Shown one piece after another: positions 1-8,347 of a DNA stretch of 64,000 nucleotides. Origin of the DNA: Cryobacterium lactosi (GTDB lineage: Bacteria; Actinomycetota; Actinomycetes; Actinomycetales; Microbacteriaceae); NCBI RefSeq assembly GCF_004403945.1, contig NZ_SOHM01000030.1, forward strand, positions 124,001 through 188,000, in the 5' to 3' direction. Numbering within the stretch: position 1 is the stretch's first letter; the number at the start of each line of letters is the position of its first letter. Below the pieces are notes generated by a model. It searched no databases. It was not told the origin of the DNA and worked only from the letters and a program-made list of their open reading frames with translations. Made by a program: the position numbers and the translations under genes.

Positions 1-1077
1 ACCGGTGTCGACGGCAGTATCACCGAACTCAACGGAGCCGTCGTCGGAGGCACCGACGTCTCCGGTGTCGGGTCGTCCAACGGGCAGACCCCGGTCGGCG
101 ACGACAACGAACACGGCACCCTGGTGGCCTCACTGCTGGCCGGCCGCGGCACCCCCACCGGCGGCGGCCTGATCGGCGTGGCGCCCGAGGCGTCGATCCT
201 CGCCGTCTCCGTGGCGTTCGGCACTAGTGATGCGGTCCTCAGCAATGACGACCAGATCGCCAAGGGCATCCGGTGGGCCGTCGACAACGGCGCCGACGTG
301 ATCAACATGTCCCTCACGCGCAACACCCTGGACTGGCCCACCAGCTGGGATGACGCGTTCCTGTACGCGTTCGAGCACGACGTCGTCGTCGTCGCGGCGG
401 CCGGCAACCGCGGCAGCGGAACCACCGAGGTGGGCGCGCCGGCCACCATCCCGGGCGTGCTCACCGTCGCCGGCGTCGACCAGTCCAAGGAAGCCAGCTT
501 CGACGCCTCCTCCCAGGGCATCACGATTGCGGTCGCAGCGCCCAGTGAGAAACTCGTCGGCGTCGCGCCGGGCGGCGGGTATATGGAGTGGTACGGCACG
601 AGCGCTGCCGCGCCGATCGTGTCGGGGCTGGTCGCCCTGGTGCGCTCCGCGTACCCGAAGCTGGATGCCGCTGAGGTGATCAACCGGGTGATCGAGACCG
701 CGAACCCCAACGGTCACACCGTGCCGAGCCCGATCTACGGGAACGGCCTGATCGATGCCGCGGCGGCGGTCTCGGCGTACGTGCCCAAGTCGACCTCCGC
801 CACGCCCACCGAGCTGCTGCAGGAGTGGATCACGCTGCACCGCCGGGCGGATGCCGCACCGCTGACCCCCACCGCGCCGAGCACCGCGGCCCCGATGGCG
901 CCGGACGCCGACCCGCCCCTGCCGCAGCAGAACGCCGCTGCCGGGTGGCTGCCGACCCCGCTGACTCTGACCTATGTGAGCGTGCCGCTCGCCCTGCTGG
1001 TTGGGTTTGGTATCCTTGTAACGCTGTTCGGCATTGGAGCCACGCGGCATTTCAAGCGAATTCGTTCCAAGCTCTAA
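1..1077 (+). CDS. S8 subtilisin-like serine protease, mycosin-type, 5' partial
   Basis: Secreted serine endopeptidase anchored in the cell membrane. It enters the window in frame at base 1. The first codons read TGVDG, so the catalytic Asp of the D-T-G box should be the codon just outside the window. The His box EHGT (His codon 112-114), the oxyanion-hole Asn in AAAGNRG (406-408) and the nucleophile Ser in YGTSAAAP (601-603) are all present. A Pro/Ala-rich stalk is followed by one transmembrane helix (about 970-1040) and a short basic tail. This layout matches mycosins linked to type VII (ESX) secretion, but no ESX gene is visible here, so a stand-alone surface subtilase is possible. It ends 39 nt before ndh. 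Confidence 0.9.
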   Translation, partial: TGVDGSITELNGAVVGGTDVSGVGSSNGQTPVGDDNEHGTLVASLLAGRGTPTGGGLIGVAPEASILAVSVAFGTSDAVLSNDDQIAKGIRWAVDNGADVINMSLTRNTLDWPTSWDDAFLYAFEHDVVVVAAAGNRGSGTTEVGAPATIPGVLTVAGVDQSKEASFDASSQGITIAVAAPSEKLVGVAPGGGYMEWYGTSAAAPIVSGLVALVRSAYPKLDAAEVINRVIETANPNGHTVPSPIYGNGLIDAAAAVSAYVPKSTSATPTELLQEWITLHRRADAAPLTPTAPSTAAPMAPDADPPLPQQNAAAGWLPTPLTLTYVSVPLALLVGFGILVTLFGIGATRHFKRIRSKL

Positions 1078-1116
1078 ATTTTCGCGTATCCAATCCTTGT
1101 AGGAGGCCTTCTAATC

Positions 1117-2571
1117 GTGCCCAAAATTCTCATCGTCGGTGGCGGCTACGCGGGTTTCTATACCGCCTGGAAGCTTGAGAAGTGGTTGCGACCCGGCGAG
1201 GCCGAGGTCACCATGGTCGATCCGCTCCCGTACATGACGTACCAGCCGTTCCTTCCCGAGGTCGCCGCCGGTTCCATCGACCCGCGTCACTCCGTTGTGG
1301 CGCACCGTCGCCACCTCAAGAAGACCAATGTGCTCACCGCCAAGGTCACCAACGTGAACCACGCGGAAAAGAAGGCCACCATCACGCCGCCCGTGGGCGA
1401 GCCGTGGGTGTTCGACTACGACATCGTCGTGGTCACCGCCGGTGCCGTGTCGCGCACGTTCCCGATCCCCGGGGTCGCTGACCAGGCCATCGGCCTGAAG
1501 ACCATCGAGGAAGCCGTCGCGATCCGCGACAAGGTCCTCACCAACTTCGACAAGGCCGCCCAGCTCCCCGCCGGGCCCGAACGCGACCGCCTGCTGACCT
1601 TCGTGGTCATCGGCGGCGGCTTTGCCGGTATCGAGGTCTTCGCCGAGCTGCGTTCCTTCGCCAGCTCGCTCTTGACCAAGTACCCGCAGATCGCCTTCGA
1701 GGACACCCACTTCCACCTCATCGAGGCGATGGGCCGCATCATGCCCGAGGTGTCCGAGTCGACAGCGCTCTGGGTCATCAAGAACCTCGCCGAGCGTGGC
1801 GCAGAGGTGCACCTGAACACCCAGCTCACCTCCGCCGTCGACGGCAAGATCGAACTCTCCACCGGTGAGACCTTCGAGACCGACCTGATCGTCTGGACCG
1901 CCGGCGTCATGGCGAACCCGGGCATCGTGCGCAACACCGACCTGCCCGTCGAGGAACGCGGCCGCCTTCGCGTGCGCCCCGACCTGCGCGTGGGCACCGA
2001 GGACGACATCGTCGTCGATGCCTGGGCCGCCGGTGACATCACCGCGGTTCCCGACCTCTCCGGCGGCGGCGTCGGCGGCTTCTGCGTGCCGAACGCCCAG
2101 CACGCCGTCCGTCAGGGCAAGCTCATGGCCAAGAACATCGTCGCGGTCATCCGCGGTGAAGGCACCGTGGAGTACAACCACAAGAACCTCGGAGCGGTCG
2201 CCGGTCTCGGCGTCGGCGTCGGCGCATTCCAGTCCGGCAACTTCGCCCTCAAGGGCTTCCCGGCCTGGGTCGCGCACCGTGGGTACCACGGCCTGGCGAT
2301 GCCGAGCTGGGAGCGCAAGATCCGCGTCGTCGGCGGCTGGGTGCTGAACCTGTTCCTCGGTCGCGACATCGTGTCGCTCGAGGCCGTGCAGACACCGCGC
2401 GCCGTGTTCGAAGAGTTCGCGTCCCGCCCCAAGCCGCCGGCGGCCGCTCCTGCCGCGGCGCCGGCCGCCGCCGTCAAGGCCCCGCGCGCACCGCGCAAGG
2501 CCCCGGTGAAGAAGCCGGTTCCCGAGGTCGCCGCAGCCGAAGCCGGCACGGAGACCGTCTCAGCACCGTAG
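1117..2571 (+). CDS. ndh: type II NADH dehydrogenase (FAD-dependent NADH:quinone oxidoreductase)
   Basis: Single-subunit, non-proton-pumping NADH dehydrogenase that passes electrons from NADH to the quinone pool at the inner face of the membrane. The N-terminal FAD-binding motif GGGYAGFYTA is at residues 8-17 and the second dinucleotide motif VVIGGGFAGIEV, for NADH, is near residue 165. The flavin-contact segment AWAAGDITAVPD and NAQHAVRQGK follow. At 484 residues it is longer than most Ndh proteins because of an Ala/Pro/Lys-rich tail after about residue 430. The start is GTG, fixed by a perfect AGGAGG at 1101-1106. A hairpin follows the stop codon. Confidence 0.93.
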   Translation: MPKILIVGGGYAGFYTAWKLEKWLRPGEAEVTMVDPLPYMTYQPFLPEVAAGSIDPRHSVVAHRRHLKKTNVLTAKVTNVNHAEKKATITPPVGEPWVFDYDIVVVTAGAVSRTFPIPGVADQAIGLKTIEEAVAIRDKVLTNFDKAAQLPAGPERDRLLTFVVIGGGFAGIEVFAELRSFASSLLTKYPQIAFEDTHFHLIEAMGRIMPEVSESTALWVIKNLAERGAEVHLNTQLTSAVDGKIELSTGETFETDLIVWTAGVMANPGIVRNTDLPVEERGRLRVRPDLRVGTEDDIVVDAWAAGDITAVPDLSGGGVGGFCVPNAQHAVRQGKLMAKNIVAVIRGEGTVEYNHKNLGAVAGLGVGVGAFQSGNFALKGFPAWVAHRGYHGLAMPSWERKIRVVGGWVLNLFLGRDIVSLEAVQTPRAVFEEFASRPKPPAAAPAAAPAAAVKAPRAPRKAPVKKPVPEVAAAEAGTETVSAP

Positions 2572-2579
2572 AGTCACGA

Positions 2580-2609
2580 GTGGATGCCGCACGCGAGTGC
2601 GGCATCCAC
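2580..2609 (+). terminator. hairpin terminator after ndh
   Basis: A perfect 13-bp stem (2580-2592 with 2597-2609) closes on a 4-nt GCGA loop, 9 nt after the ndh stop codon. There is no long U tract, only TTGTG, as is common for actinobacterial terminators. It separates ndh from the tRNA gene that starts 27 nt later. Confidence 0.55.
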
Positions 2610-2635
2610 TTGTGCTGCCCGGCCAGTCCGGGCGT

Positions 2636-2712
2636 GCCCCCGTAGCCCAACCGGCAGAGGCAGGCGACTTAAAATCGTCACAGTCTGGGTTCGAATCCCA
2701 GCGGGGGCACCA
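2636..2712 (+). tRNA. tRNA-Leu (anticodon TAA), short variable arm, CCA encoded
   Basis: The acceptor stem GCCCCCG pairs perfectly with CGGGGGC (2702-2708), the discriminator is A2709, and CCA is encoded at 2710-2712. The anticodon stem is GGCGA/TCGTC with loop CTTAAAA, giving anticodon TAA, which reads UUA. The T arm is CTGGG-TTCGAAT-CCCAG. Only five bases (ACAGT) separate the anticodon stem from the T stem, so this is a class I fold. Leucine tRNAs normally have a long variable arm. The Leu assignment rests on the anticodon and the A73 discriminator. The gene is convergent with the next CDS, which ends 10 nt beyond. Confidence 0.85.
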
Positions 2713-2722
2713 GAGCGAGCGC

Positions 2723-5050
2723 TCAGTCGAGCGCCGGTTGCACAAATCGCTGCCAGGCCCAGGCGGCCACACTCACGACGGCGAAGCCGGCGGCGACCAG
2801 CCAGAGCAGGCTCGCGGTGCCGCTGCCCGTCCACTGCGGCAGCATGGGCGAGAGCAGCGCGAACAGGGTGAGGAAGGCCGGCACGGTCAGGGCCGCCCAG
2901 ATCGGCGGCGACCAGGCCAGGATGCTGCGCCCACTGGTGTTGCCGATCGGCACGAGGACCAGCACGGCGGAGCCGATCGACGCCAGCACCACGGTGTTCG
3001 CGACCTCCGCGGCCAGGGCGCTGAGGAAGCTGGTGGCGACCGGGAGGGTGCCGACGACGACCAGGGCGGCCAGCCCCAGGCCGAGCAGGCTGCCGGCCCG
3101 GATGGCGGCCAGCTGACCGCGCTGGGCCGCAACGGGCCCCGCCGTCACGACGACGCTGCCCAGCAAGCCGAAAAGCAGGGCCGGCTGCAGCTCGAACACG
3201 CGGGACGCGAGCGCGGTGACGGCGATGACCGCGAGGTAGCGCGGCAGGATGGTCATCGACACGTCCACCTGCAGCGCCCGTGACCCCCACCACTGCGGCA
3301 CCAGGCCGGCCACGGCGTTCACCACGAGCAGGGCGAGCGTCACCGCGAGCAGGAGCCTGAGGTAGGACAGCGTTCCGGACACCGGACCGGACAGCAGGAC
3401 GAAGACCGCGGCGGCCAGGACGGCACCGCCGTAGGCGACCCAACGGTTGACCCGCACCGTCGGGGCGACCTCGAATTCCTCCCGGGCCCGGTTGCGGCCG
3501 GAGAACCGATGACCGGCCAGGAACGGCCTGCCGCCCCGCGCCCGGCTGATCGTGCCGGCCAGCAGGCGGGCGGGCACCACGAGCAGCAGCAGAGCGCCCA
3601 GGGTCAGCATCGCCGCCTGCAGCCAGGGGAACTGCGCCACCGTCCAGGGCGGGATCACCGCGGTGCTGAACTGGGTGGGGTCGTTCCAGCCTCCGGGCAC
3701 GGTGAGCGCCGGCGGGGCCGCCCCGGCCTGGCCGTCGCCGCCTCCGGGCACTGCAGGCGCCGGGGTGGGACTCGCGCTGCCCGGTGTGGCCGAGGGGGTG
3801 GGTTGCGGCGTGGCCGTCGGGGCCGGCACGACAGGTGGCGCCGCCGTGGGGGCGGGGGTGGGTGCCGGAGTGGGCGCCGCCGTTGCGGCGCCGTAGGTGA
3901 CCTTGATCGCCGGGCTGCCGGGGCTCACGTTGCCGGCGGCATCCTGCTGCACCGCGCGCAGATCGTAGGTGCCGTCAGCGACGCCGGACCCTGTGCACGA
4001 CCAGCTACCGCCGGAAACCACGGCACTGCACACCGAGTATGCGCCGGCGAAGACCGTGACCGTGGCCCCGTTCTCGCCCTGCCCGTAGTACGGCCCGGCG
4101 GCGGTGGGGAGAGTGGCACCGGCCACGGGATTCACCACGACGGGGGCGGCCGGAGCGTCGACGTCGATGGTCAGTGAGACCGGATCGCTCGCCGGAGACG
4201 ACTCCGGGGCACTGAACGACGTCTGCTGCGAGGCGGTGACCTGCTCCGACCCGCTGATCAGCGTGCCCTGCAACAGGCAGGCCCAGGCTCCGGATGCGTC
4301 GGCGGTGAACGAGCAGCGTGCTCCGCCGGTGAGGGTTGCGGTCACGGTGGCGCCGGGGTACCCGGTGCCGCGCACGATGCCGCTCGTGGTGGGCTGACCG
4401 GTCGAACCGCCCGTGACGGTGGGGGCCTGGAGCACCCGCACCGTGTGCGAGGCCGCGAGGCCGGCGTCCCCGGTCACCACGGCCTTGAGGCTGACACTCG
4501 GCCCGCTGGGTAGACGTACCCCCGGGCACTCCCAGGTGGCCGAGCCGTCCGGGGCCGCGATGCACAGTGGATCGCCGCCGGTGGGGGAGAGCAGCTGGAT
4601 CTCCTGAGCGGGGTCCCGGGTGCCGGTGACGGTGATGCTGCCGCTGACGAAGGCGTTGGCGCCGGGGCTGTCGATGGTCGGCGCCGCGCTGGGGGCGGTG
4701 GACGGAGTGGGCGACGGCGATTCCGACGGCTGCGCGGATGGTTGCGGGGACGGTTGCTGTGTCGAAGTTTGCTGTGTCGGCGCGAACGATTCGGGTGCCG
4801 GGGAGGCCGGGGCGGTCTCCGAGGGCTCCGGCGTCGGTTCGGCGGTGGCCACGGTCGCTGCAGACTCCACGGACCCGACGGATTCCGCGGATTCCGCGGT
4901 GGCGGGAGTCGTGGTGCCGGCGAGCGGGCCGACGATCAGGGCCGCCACGAGGATGCCCAGCGGGGCCAACCGTGCCACCAGGGCTCGACGACCACCCCGA
5001 CGGGCTCGTTGATTCGGCCCGTGCGCGCTGGAACGGCGTGACGTGAGCAT
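2723..5050 (-). CDS. Ig-like repeat protein with C-terminal multi-helix membrane domain
   Basis: Large exported and membrane protein (775 aa) of unknown function. A basic N-terminus and hydrophobic signal or anchor (about residues 28-47) are followed by a Ser/Thr/Pro-rich stalk. Three Ig-like (Big-type) modules come next, each with a Cys pair that could form a disulfide, then a second Pro/Ala/Thr linker rich in PAPT repeats. The C-terminal third has about eight or nine hydrophobic helices. Surface modules therefore sit on a polytopic membrane domain. No catalytic motif is visible. The ATG at 5048-5050 is chosen because a GAGGGGG ribosome site lies just upstream; a longer ORF extends to 5308 but has shadow-like composition. 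It is divergent from the TetR gene. Confidence 0.75.
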   Translation of the reverse strand: MLTSRRSSAHGPNQRARRGGRRALVARLAPLGILVAALIVGPLAGTTTPATAESAESVGSVESAATVATAEPTPEPSETAPASPAPESFAPTQQTSTQQPSPQPSAQPSESPSPTPSTAPSAAPTIDSPGANAFVSGSITVTGTRDPAQEIQLLSPTGGDPLCIAAPDGSATWECPGVRLPSGPSVSLKAVVTGDAGLAASHTVRVLQAPTVTGGSTGQPTTSGIVRGTGYPGATVTATLTGGARCSFTADASGAWACLLQGTLISGSEQVTASQQTSFSAPESSPASDPVSLTIDVDAPAAPVVVNPVAGATLPTAAGPYYGQGENGATVTVFAGAYSVCSAVVSGGSWSCTGSGVADGTYDLRAVQQDAAGNVSPGSPAIKVTYGAATAAPTPAPTPAPTAAPPVVPAPTATPQPTPSATPGSASPTPAPAVPGGGDGQAGAAPPALTVPGGWNDPTQFSTAVIPPWTVAQFPWLQAAMLTLGALLLLVVPARLLAGTISRARGGRPFLAGHRFSGRNRAREEFEVAPTVRVNRWVAYGGAVLAAAVFVLLSGPVSGTLSYLRLLLAVTLALLVVNAVAGLVPQWWGSRALQVDVSMTILPRYLAVIAVTALASRVFELQPALLFGLLGSVVVTAGPVAAQRGQLAAIRAGSLLGLGLAALVVVGTLPVATSFLSALAAEVANTVVLASIGSAVLVLVPIGNTSGRSILAWSPPIWAALTVPAFLTLFALLSPMLPQWTGSGTASLLWLVAAGFAVVSVAAWAWQRFVQPALD

Positions 5051-5112
5051 GGACCCCCTCACACCATTCCACGGTCCATGGCCCGGAATGTCAATCCGGC
5101 GCGCCCGGTGCG

Positions 5113-5156
5113 GCATACTATGCACTGGGTCAACTGCCCCACTATTCGACGTCGAA
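5113..5156. promoter_or_regulatory. two palindromes upstream of the TetR gene (candidate operators)
   Basis: Two perfect palindromes lie in the intergenic region between the Ig-like gene and the TetR gene: GCATACTATGC (5113-5123, 5-bp arms) and TTCGACGTCGAA (5145-5156). Both sit within 70 nt upstream of the TetR start, where an autoregulating TetR dimer would be expected to bind. Which of the two is the operator cannot be decided from the sequence. Confidence 0.45.
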
Positions 5157-5178
5157 CAGGCAGGAACGAGGTGACCGA

Positions 5179-5799
5179 GTGACTCGAATCCCCGCCGCTG
5201 ACCGGCGCAGCGCTCTGGTGCGCGCCGCATTGCGGGTCGTGGCCGACAAGGGCGTGGCCCAGGCCACGACCCGTGCGATCGTCGCCGATGCCGGCATGTC
5301 GTTGGCAAGCTTCCACTACGCCTTCGAGAGCCGCGACGAGCTGATGGCCGAACTCATCCGTTACGTCGTCGAACAGGAAGCCACCGCCGTGCTGCTCCAG
5401 CCTGCCATCGAGGCCTCCGCGGGGCCGGGCGAGCCCGAGCCGTTGCGTCAGGTGCTGCGCGACGGGCTGCAGGGTTACGCCGATCACCTGCGCCAGGACC
5501 CACTGAGAGAGAAGGCCATGCTCGAACTCACCCAGTACGCGCTCAGAGCCCCGATGATGCGCGATCTCGCGCAGGCGCAGTATGAGCGCTACCACGCCCT
5601 GGCCGCCGCGGCACTTGAGTCCGCGGCCCAGCGCAGCGGTTCGGTCTGGCTGCTCCCGGTCGGCGAGATCGCCCGCCTGGTCGTGGCCCTCACCGACGGC
5701 CTCACCATCGCGTGGCTGGTCGACCGGAACGACGCCGCCACCGCGAGCCTGCTCGACGTGGCCGCCGACTCCGTCGCGCGGCTGGGACGACCAGCATGA
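5179..5799 (+). CDS. TetR/AcrR family transcriptional regulator
   Basis: Dimeric DNA-binding repressor of 206 aa, the usual TetR length. The N-terminal helix-turn-helix is clear: ALRVVADKGVAQATTRAIV, then AGMSLASFHYAFESRDEL, the typical TetR recognition helix and following helix. The C-terminal two thirds, a ligand-binding and dimerisation domain, is poorly conserved, so the inducer is unknown. The start is GTG at 5179; an upstream GTG at 5171 runs straight into a stop. Its stop overlaps the next start by 4 nt (ATGA), so it is the first gene of a four-gene operon and probably regulates that operon from the palindromes upstream. Confidence 0.88.
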   Translation: MTRIPAADRRSALVRAALRVVADKGVAQATTRAIVADAGMSLASFHYAFESRDELMAELIRYVVEQEATAVLLQPAIEASAGPGEPEPLRQVLRDGLQGYADHLRQDPLREKAMLELTQYALRAPMMRDLAQAQYERYHALAAAALESAAQRSGSVWLLPVGEIARLVVALTDGLTIAWLVDRNDAATASLLDVAADSVARLGRPA

Positions 5800-7040
5800 G
5801 CCTGGCGTCAGACCTCGGCCGGAGCACCGACCAGGGCGCCCCCTGGCTCACCCCCGAGTCGTACTGGCCCGGCCTGACCGAGGCCACCGGAGGTCTGGAC
5901 ACCCCCGTGGGCGCGCTGCACCTCGGCGCGTTGCGGCACAACACCCAGGACATGCTCCGCCGCGCCCAGGGCACCCCGATCCGGGTGGCCAGCAAATCGC
6001 TGCGGGTGCGGGGCGTGCTCGAGGCCGTGCTCGCGCTGCCCGGCTACAGCGGTGTGCTGGCGTACACCCTGGCCGAGGCCCTCTGGCTCGCCGAGACCGT
6101 CGACGACATCGTGGTCGGCTATCCCAGCGCCGACACCTCGGCGATCCGGCGGTTGGCCCGCTCGCCCGAGCTGGCCGGCCGGGTCACCCTGATGGTGGAT
6201 TCGATCGCCCACCTCGACCTGATCGACGCCGTGATCGCGCCGTCCCAGCGTGGACGCATCCGGGTCTGCCTCGAACTGGATGCGTCCTGGAACGCCCCGG
6301 TACTCGGCCACCTCGGCGTCTGGCGCTCGCCCGTGCACACGCCCGAGGACGCCAGGGCGCTGGCCGTGGCGATCGTCTCCCGGCCCGGCTTCGACCTGGT
6401 CGGGCTGATGGCCTACGAGGCACAGATCGCCGGGCTGGGCGACCGGCCGGCCGGCCGTCCGCTGCAGGGCGGTCTGAACCGATGGGTGCGCAACCGGTCG
6501 ATCGAGGACATCGGCACCCGCAGGGCCGCCGCCGTCGCCGCGGTGCGGCAGGTGGCCGACCTGGAATTCGTCAACGGCGGCGGAACCGGGTCGTTGGAGA
6601 GCACCCACGCCGACACCTCGGTGACCGACATCGCCGCCGGGAGCGGCTTCTTCGGCGGCCACCTCTTCGACAACTACTCCGGCTTCCAGCCGGCCCCTGC
6701 CGCCGCGTTCGCGCTGTCGGTGGTGCGCAAACCGACTGCCTCGACGGCGACCCTGCTCGGCGGCGGCTGGATCGCCTCCGGCCCGCCGGGCGCGGACCGC
6801 TCGCCCCGGCTGGTCTGGCCTGAGGGTCTGGCCCTGGTGCCCCGCGAGATGGCCGGGGAAGTGCAGTCACCGGTCACCGGGGCCGCTGCCGCTCGGTTAC
6901 AGGCGGGCGACCGGGTGTGGTTGCGGCACACCAAATCCGGTGAACTCAGCGAACACCTCAACGAATTCGCGCTGGTCGACAACGGTATCGTGGTCGACAT
7001 GCTGCCGACCTACCGGGGCGAAGGGAAGGCCTTCCTGTGA
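5796..7040 (+). CDS. PLP-dependent alanine-racemase-fold enzyme (amino acid deaminase/aldolase family)
   Basis: Predicted pyridoxal-phosphate enzyme of 414 aa with the alanine-racemase TIM-barrel N-domain, related to D-threonine aldolase and D-serine dehydratase. The candidate Schiff-base lysine is K67 in RVASKSLRV. The phosphate-binding loop NGGGTGSLEST and the C-terminal beta domain, ending PTYRGEGKAFL, are present. Likely chemistry is elimination or retro-aldol cleavage of a hydroxy-amino acid, but the substrate is unknown. The ATG at 5796 overlaps the TetR stop (ATGA), and the end overlaps the oxidase start (GTGA). A longer in-frame ORF from 5712 lies inside TetR and was rejected. Confidence 0.82.
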   Translation: MSLASDLGRSTDQGAPWLTPESYWPGLTEATGGLDTPVGALHLGALRHNTQDMLRRAQGTPIRVASKSLRVRGVLEAVLALPGYSGVLAYTLAEALWLAETVDDIVVGYPSADTSAIRRLARSPELAGRVTLMVDSIAHLDLIDAVIAPSQRGRIRVCLELDASWNAPVLGHLGVWRSPVHTPEDARALAVAIVSRPGFDLVGLMAYEAQIAGLGDRPAGRPLQGGLNRWVRNRSIEDIGTRRAAAVAAVRQVADLEFVNGGGTGSLESTHADTSVTDIAAGSGFFGGHLFDNYSGFQPAPAAAFALSVVRKPTASTATLLGGGWIASGPPGADRSPRLVWPEGLALVPREMAGEVQSPVTGAAAARLQAGDRVWLRHTKSGELSEHLNEFALVDNGIVVDMLPTYRGEGKAFL

Positions 7041-8347
7041 CGGCCAGCGGTGCGCGCTGGCAGAACTGGGCACGCAGCGAATCCGTCGTGCCGGCCAGGG
7101 TGGAGCGGCCAACCAGTGCGGGAGCGGTGCAACGTGCCGTGCTCGCCGCGGCGAAATCGGGCATCCGGATCAAGGCCGTCGGCGCCGGGCACAGCTTCTC
7201 CGGCATCGCGCTGGCCTCCGGGGTTCAACTCGACCTGGCCTTCGGCGGGCTGATCGACGTCGACGAGGCGGCCGGCCGGGTCACCGTCGCCGCGGGCACA
7301 CATCTCCACGAGCTGCCCGCGCTCCTGGCCCCATACGGACTGGCGCTGCAGAACATGGGCGACATCGACCGGCAGACCATCGCCGGCGCCACCTCGACGG
7401 GCACGCACGGCACCGGCACCGGCTTCGCCGGCCTGGCCGCCCAGATCGTGGCCGTCACCCTGGTCACCGGCGATGGCTCGCTCCTGCACGTCAGCGACTC
7501 CGAGAACCCCGAGCTGCTCCCCGCCGTGCGGCTGGGCCTGGGCGCCCTGGGCATCCTCGTCGACCTCACCATCCAGTGCGTGCCCGCCTACCTGCTGCAT
7601 GCCGTCGACACACCGGAGCCGGTCGAGGCCGTGCTGGACGGGTACCTCGAACGCAGTGCCACGGCCGACCACTTCGAGTTCTACTGGTTTCCGCACACCG
7701 AGACCGCCCTCACCAAGACCAACACCCGGTTACCGCCCGGCACCGGCCGGGCCCCGCGGGGCCGGCTCAACCGCTGGGTCGACGACGAGCTGCTGGCCAA
7801 CGGGCTGTACCGCGCCACCTGCGCGGCCGGCCTGATCGTGCCGCCGGTCGTGCCCAGGGTCAACCGGCTGGCCGATAGACTCACCGGCCGCCGCGACTTC
7901 ACCGACCACTCGCACCGGGTCTTCGTCACGAACCGCACCGTTCGGTTCCACGAGATGGAGTACGCGCTGCCACGCGAGGCGGTGCCGGCGGCGATCCGCG
8001 AGGTGCGCGCGCTCATCCAGAAGCGCGGCTGGCGCATCTCCTTCCCCCTCGAGGTGCGCACCGCCGCGGCAGACGACCTGTGGATGTCCACCGGCTTCGG
8101 CCGGGATACCGGCTACATCGCCGTGCACAAGTACTACCGGGAAGACCCCAGCCGCTACTTCTCCGATGTCGAGGCGATTATGCGCGCGCACGACGGTCGC
8201 CCACACTGGGGGAAGATGCACAACCAGACCGCGGACACGCTCCGCACGGTCTACCCGCACTTCGACGACTTCCTCGCCGTGCGCGACCGGCTGGACCCGG
8301 AGCGTCGATTCACCAACCGTTACCTGGAAAGAGTCCTTGGACCATGA
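7037..8347 (+). CDS. D-arabinono-1,4-lactone oxidase / sugar-lactone oxidase family flavoprotein
   Basis: FAD-dependent oxidoreductase of the VAO/aldonolactone-oxidase family, 436 aa. Family members oxidise an aldono-1,4-lactone or a polyol using oxygen. The N-terminal FAD domain contains GAGHSFS; His52 in that motif is where flavin is covalently attached in several relatives. IAGATSTGTHGTG, the ALO-domain signature EVRTAAADDLW and the C-terminal HWGK motif are all present, so the enzyme looks intact. The start is GTG, overlapping the preceding stop (GTGA), and the end overlaps the GH1 start (ATGA). Its partners suggest an oxidised sugar or sugar-acid substrate, which is inference. Confidence 0.87.
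   Translation: MTASGARWQNWARSESVVPARVERPTSAGAVQRAVLAAAKSGIRIKAVGAGHSFSGIALASGVQLDLAFGGLIDVDEAAGRVTVAAGTHLHELPALLAPYGLALQNMGDIDRQTIAGATSTGTHGTGTGFAGLAAQIVAVTLVTGDGSLLHVSDSENPELLPAVRLGLGALGILVDLTIQCVPAYLLHAVDTPEPVEAVLDGYLERSATADHFEFYWFPHTETALTKTNTRLPPGTGRAPRGRLNRWVDDELLANGLYRATCAAGLIVPPVVPRVNRLADRLTGRRDFTDHSHRVFVTNRTVRFHEMEYALPREAVPAAIREVRALIQKRGWRISFPLEVRTAAADDLWMSTGFGRDTGYIAVHKYYREDPSRYFSDVEAIMRAHDGRPHWGKMHNQTADTLRTVYPHFDDFLAVRDRLDPERRFTNRYLERVLGP

Noticed and set aside
1111..2289. Long antisense ORF opposite ndh (392 aa)
   Set aside because: It is a mirror of a high-GC gene, with no recognisable domain, no ribosome site and low-complexity composition.
5712..5795. Upstream extension of the PLP enzyme to base 5712
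   Set aside because: The extra residues are an Arg-rich shadow of the TetR gene; the ATGA overlap at 5796 is the natural start.
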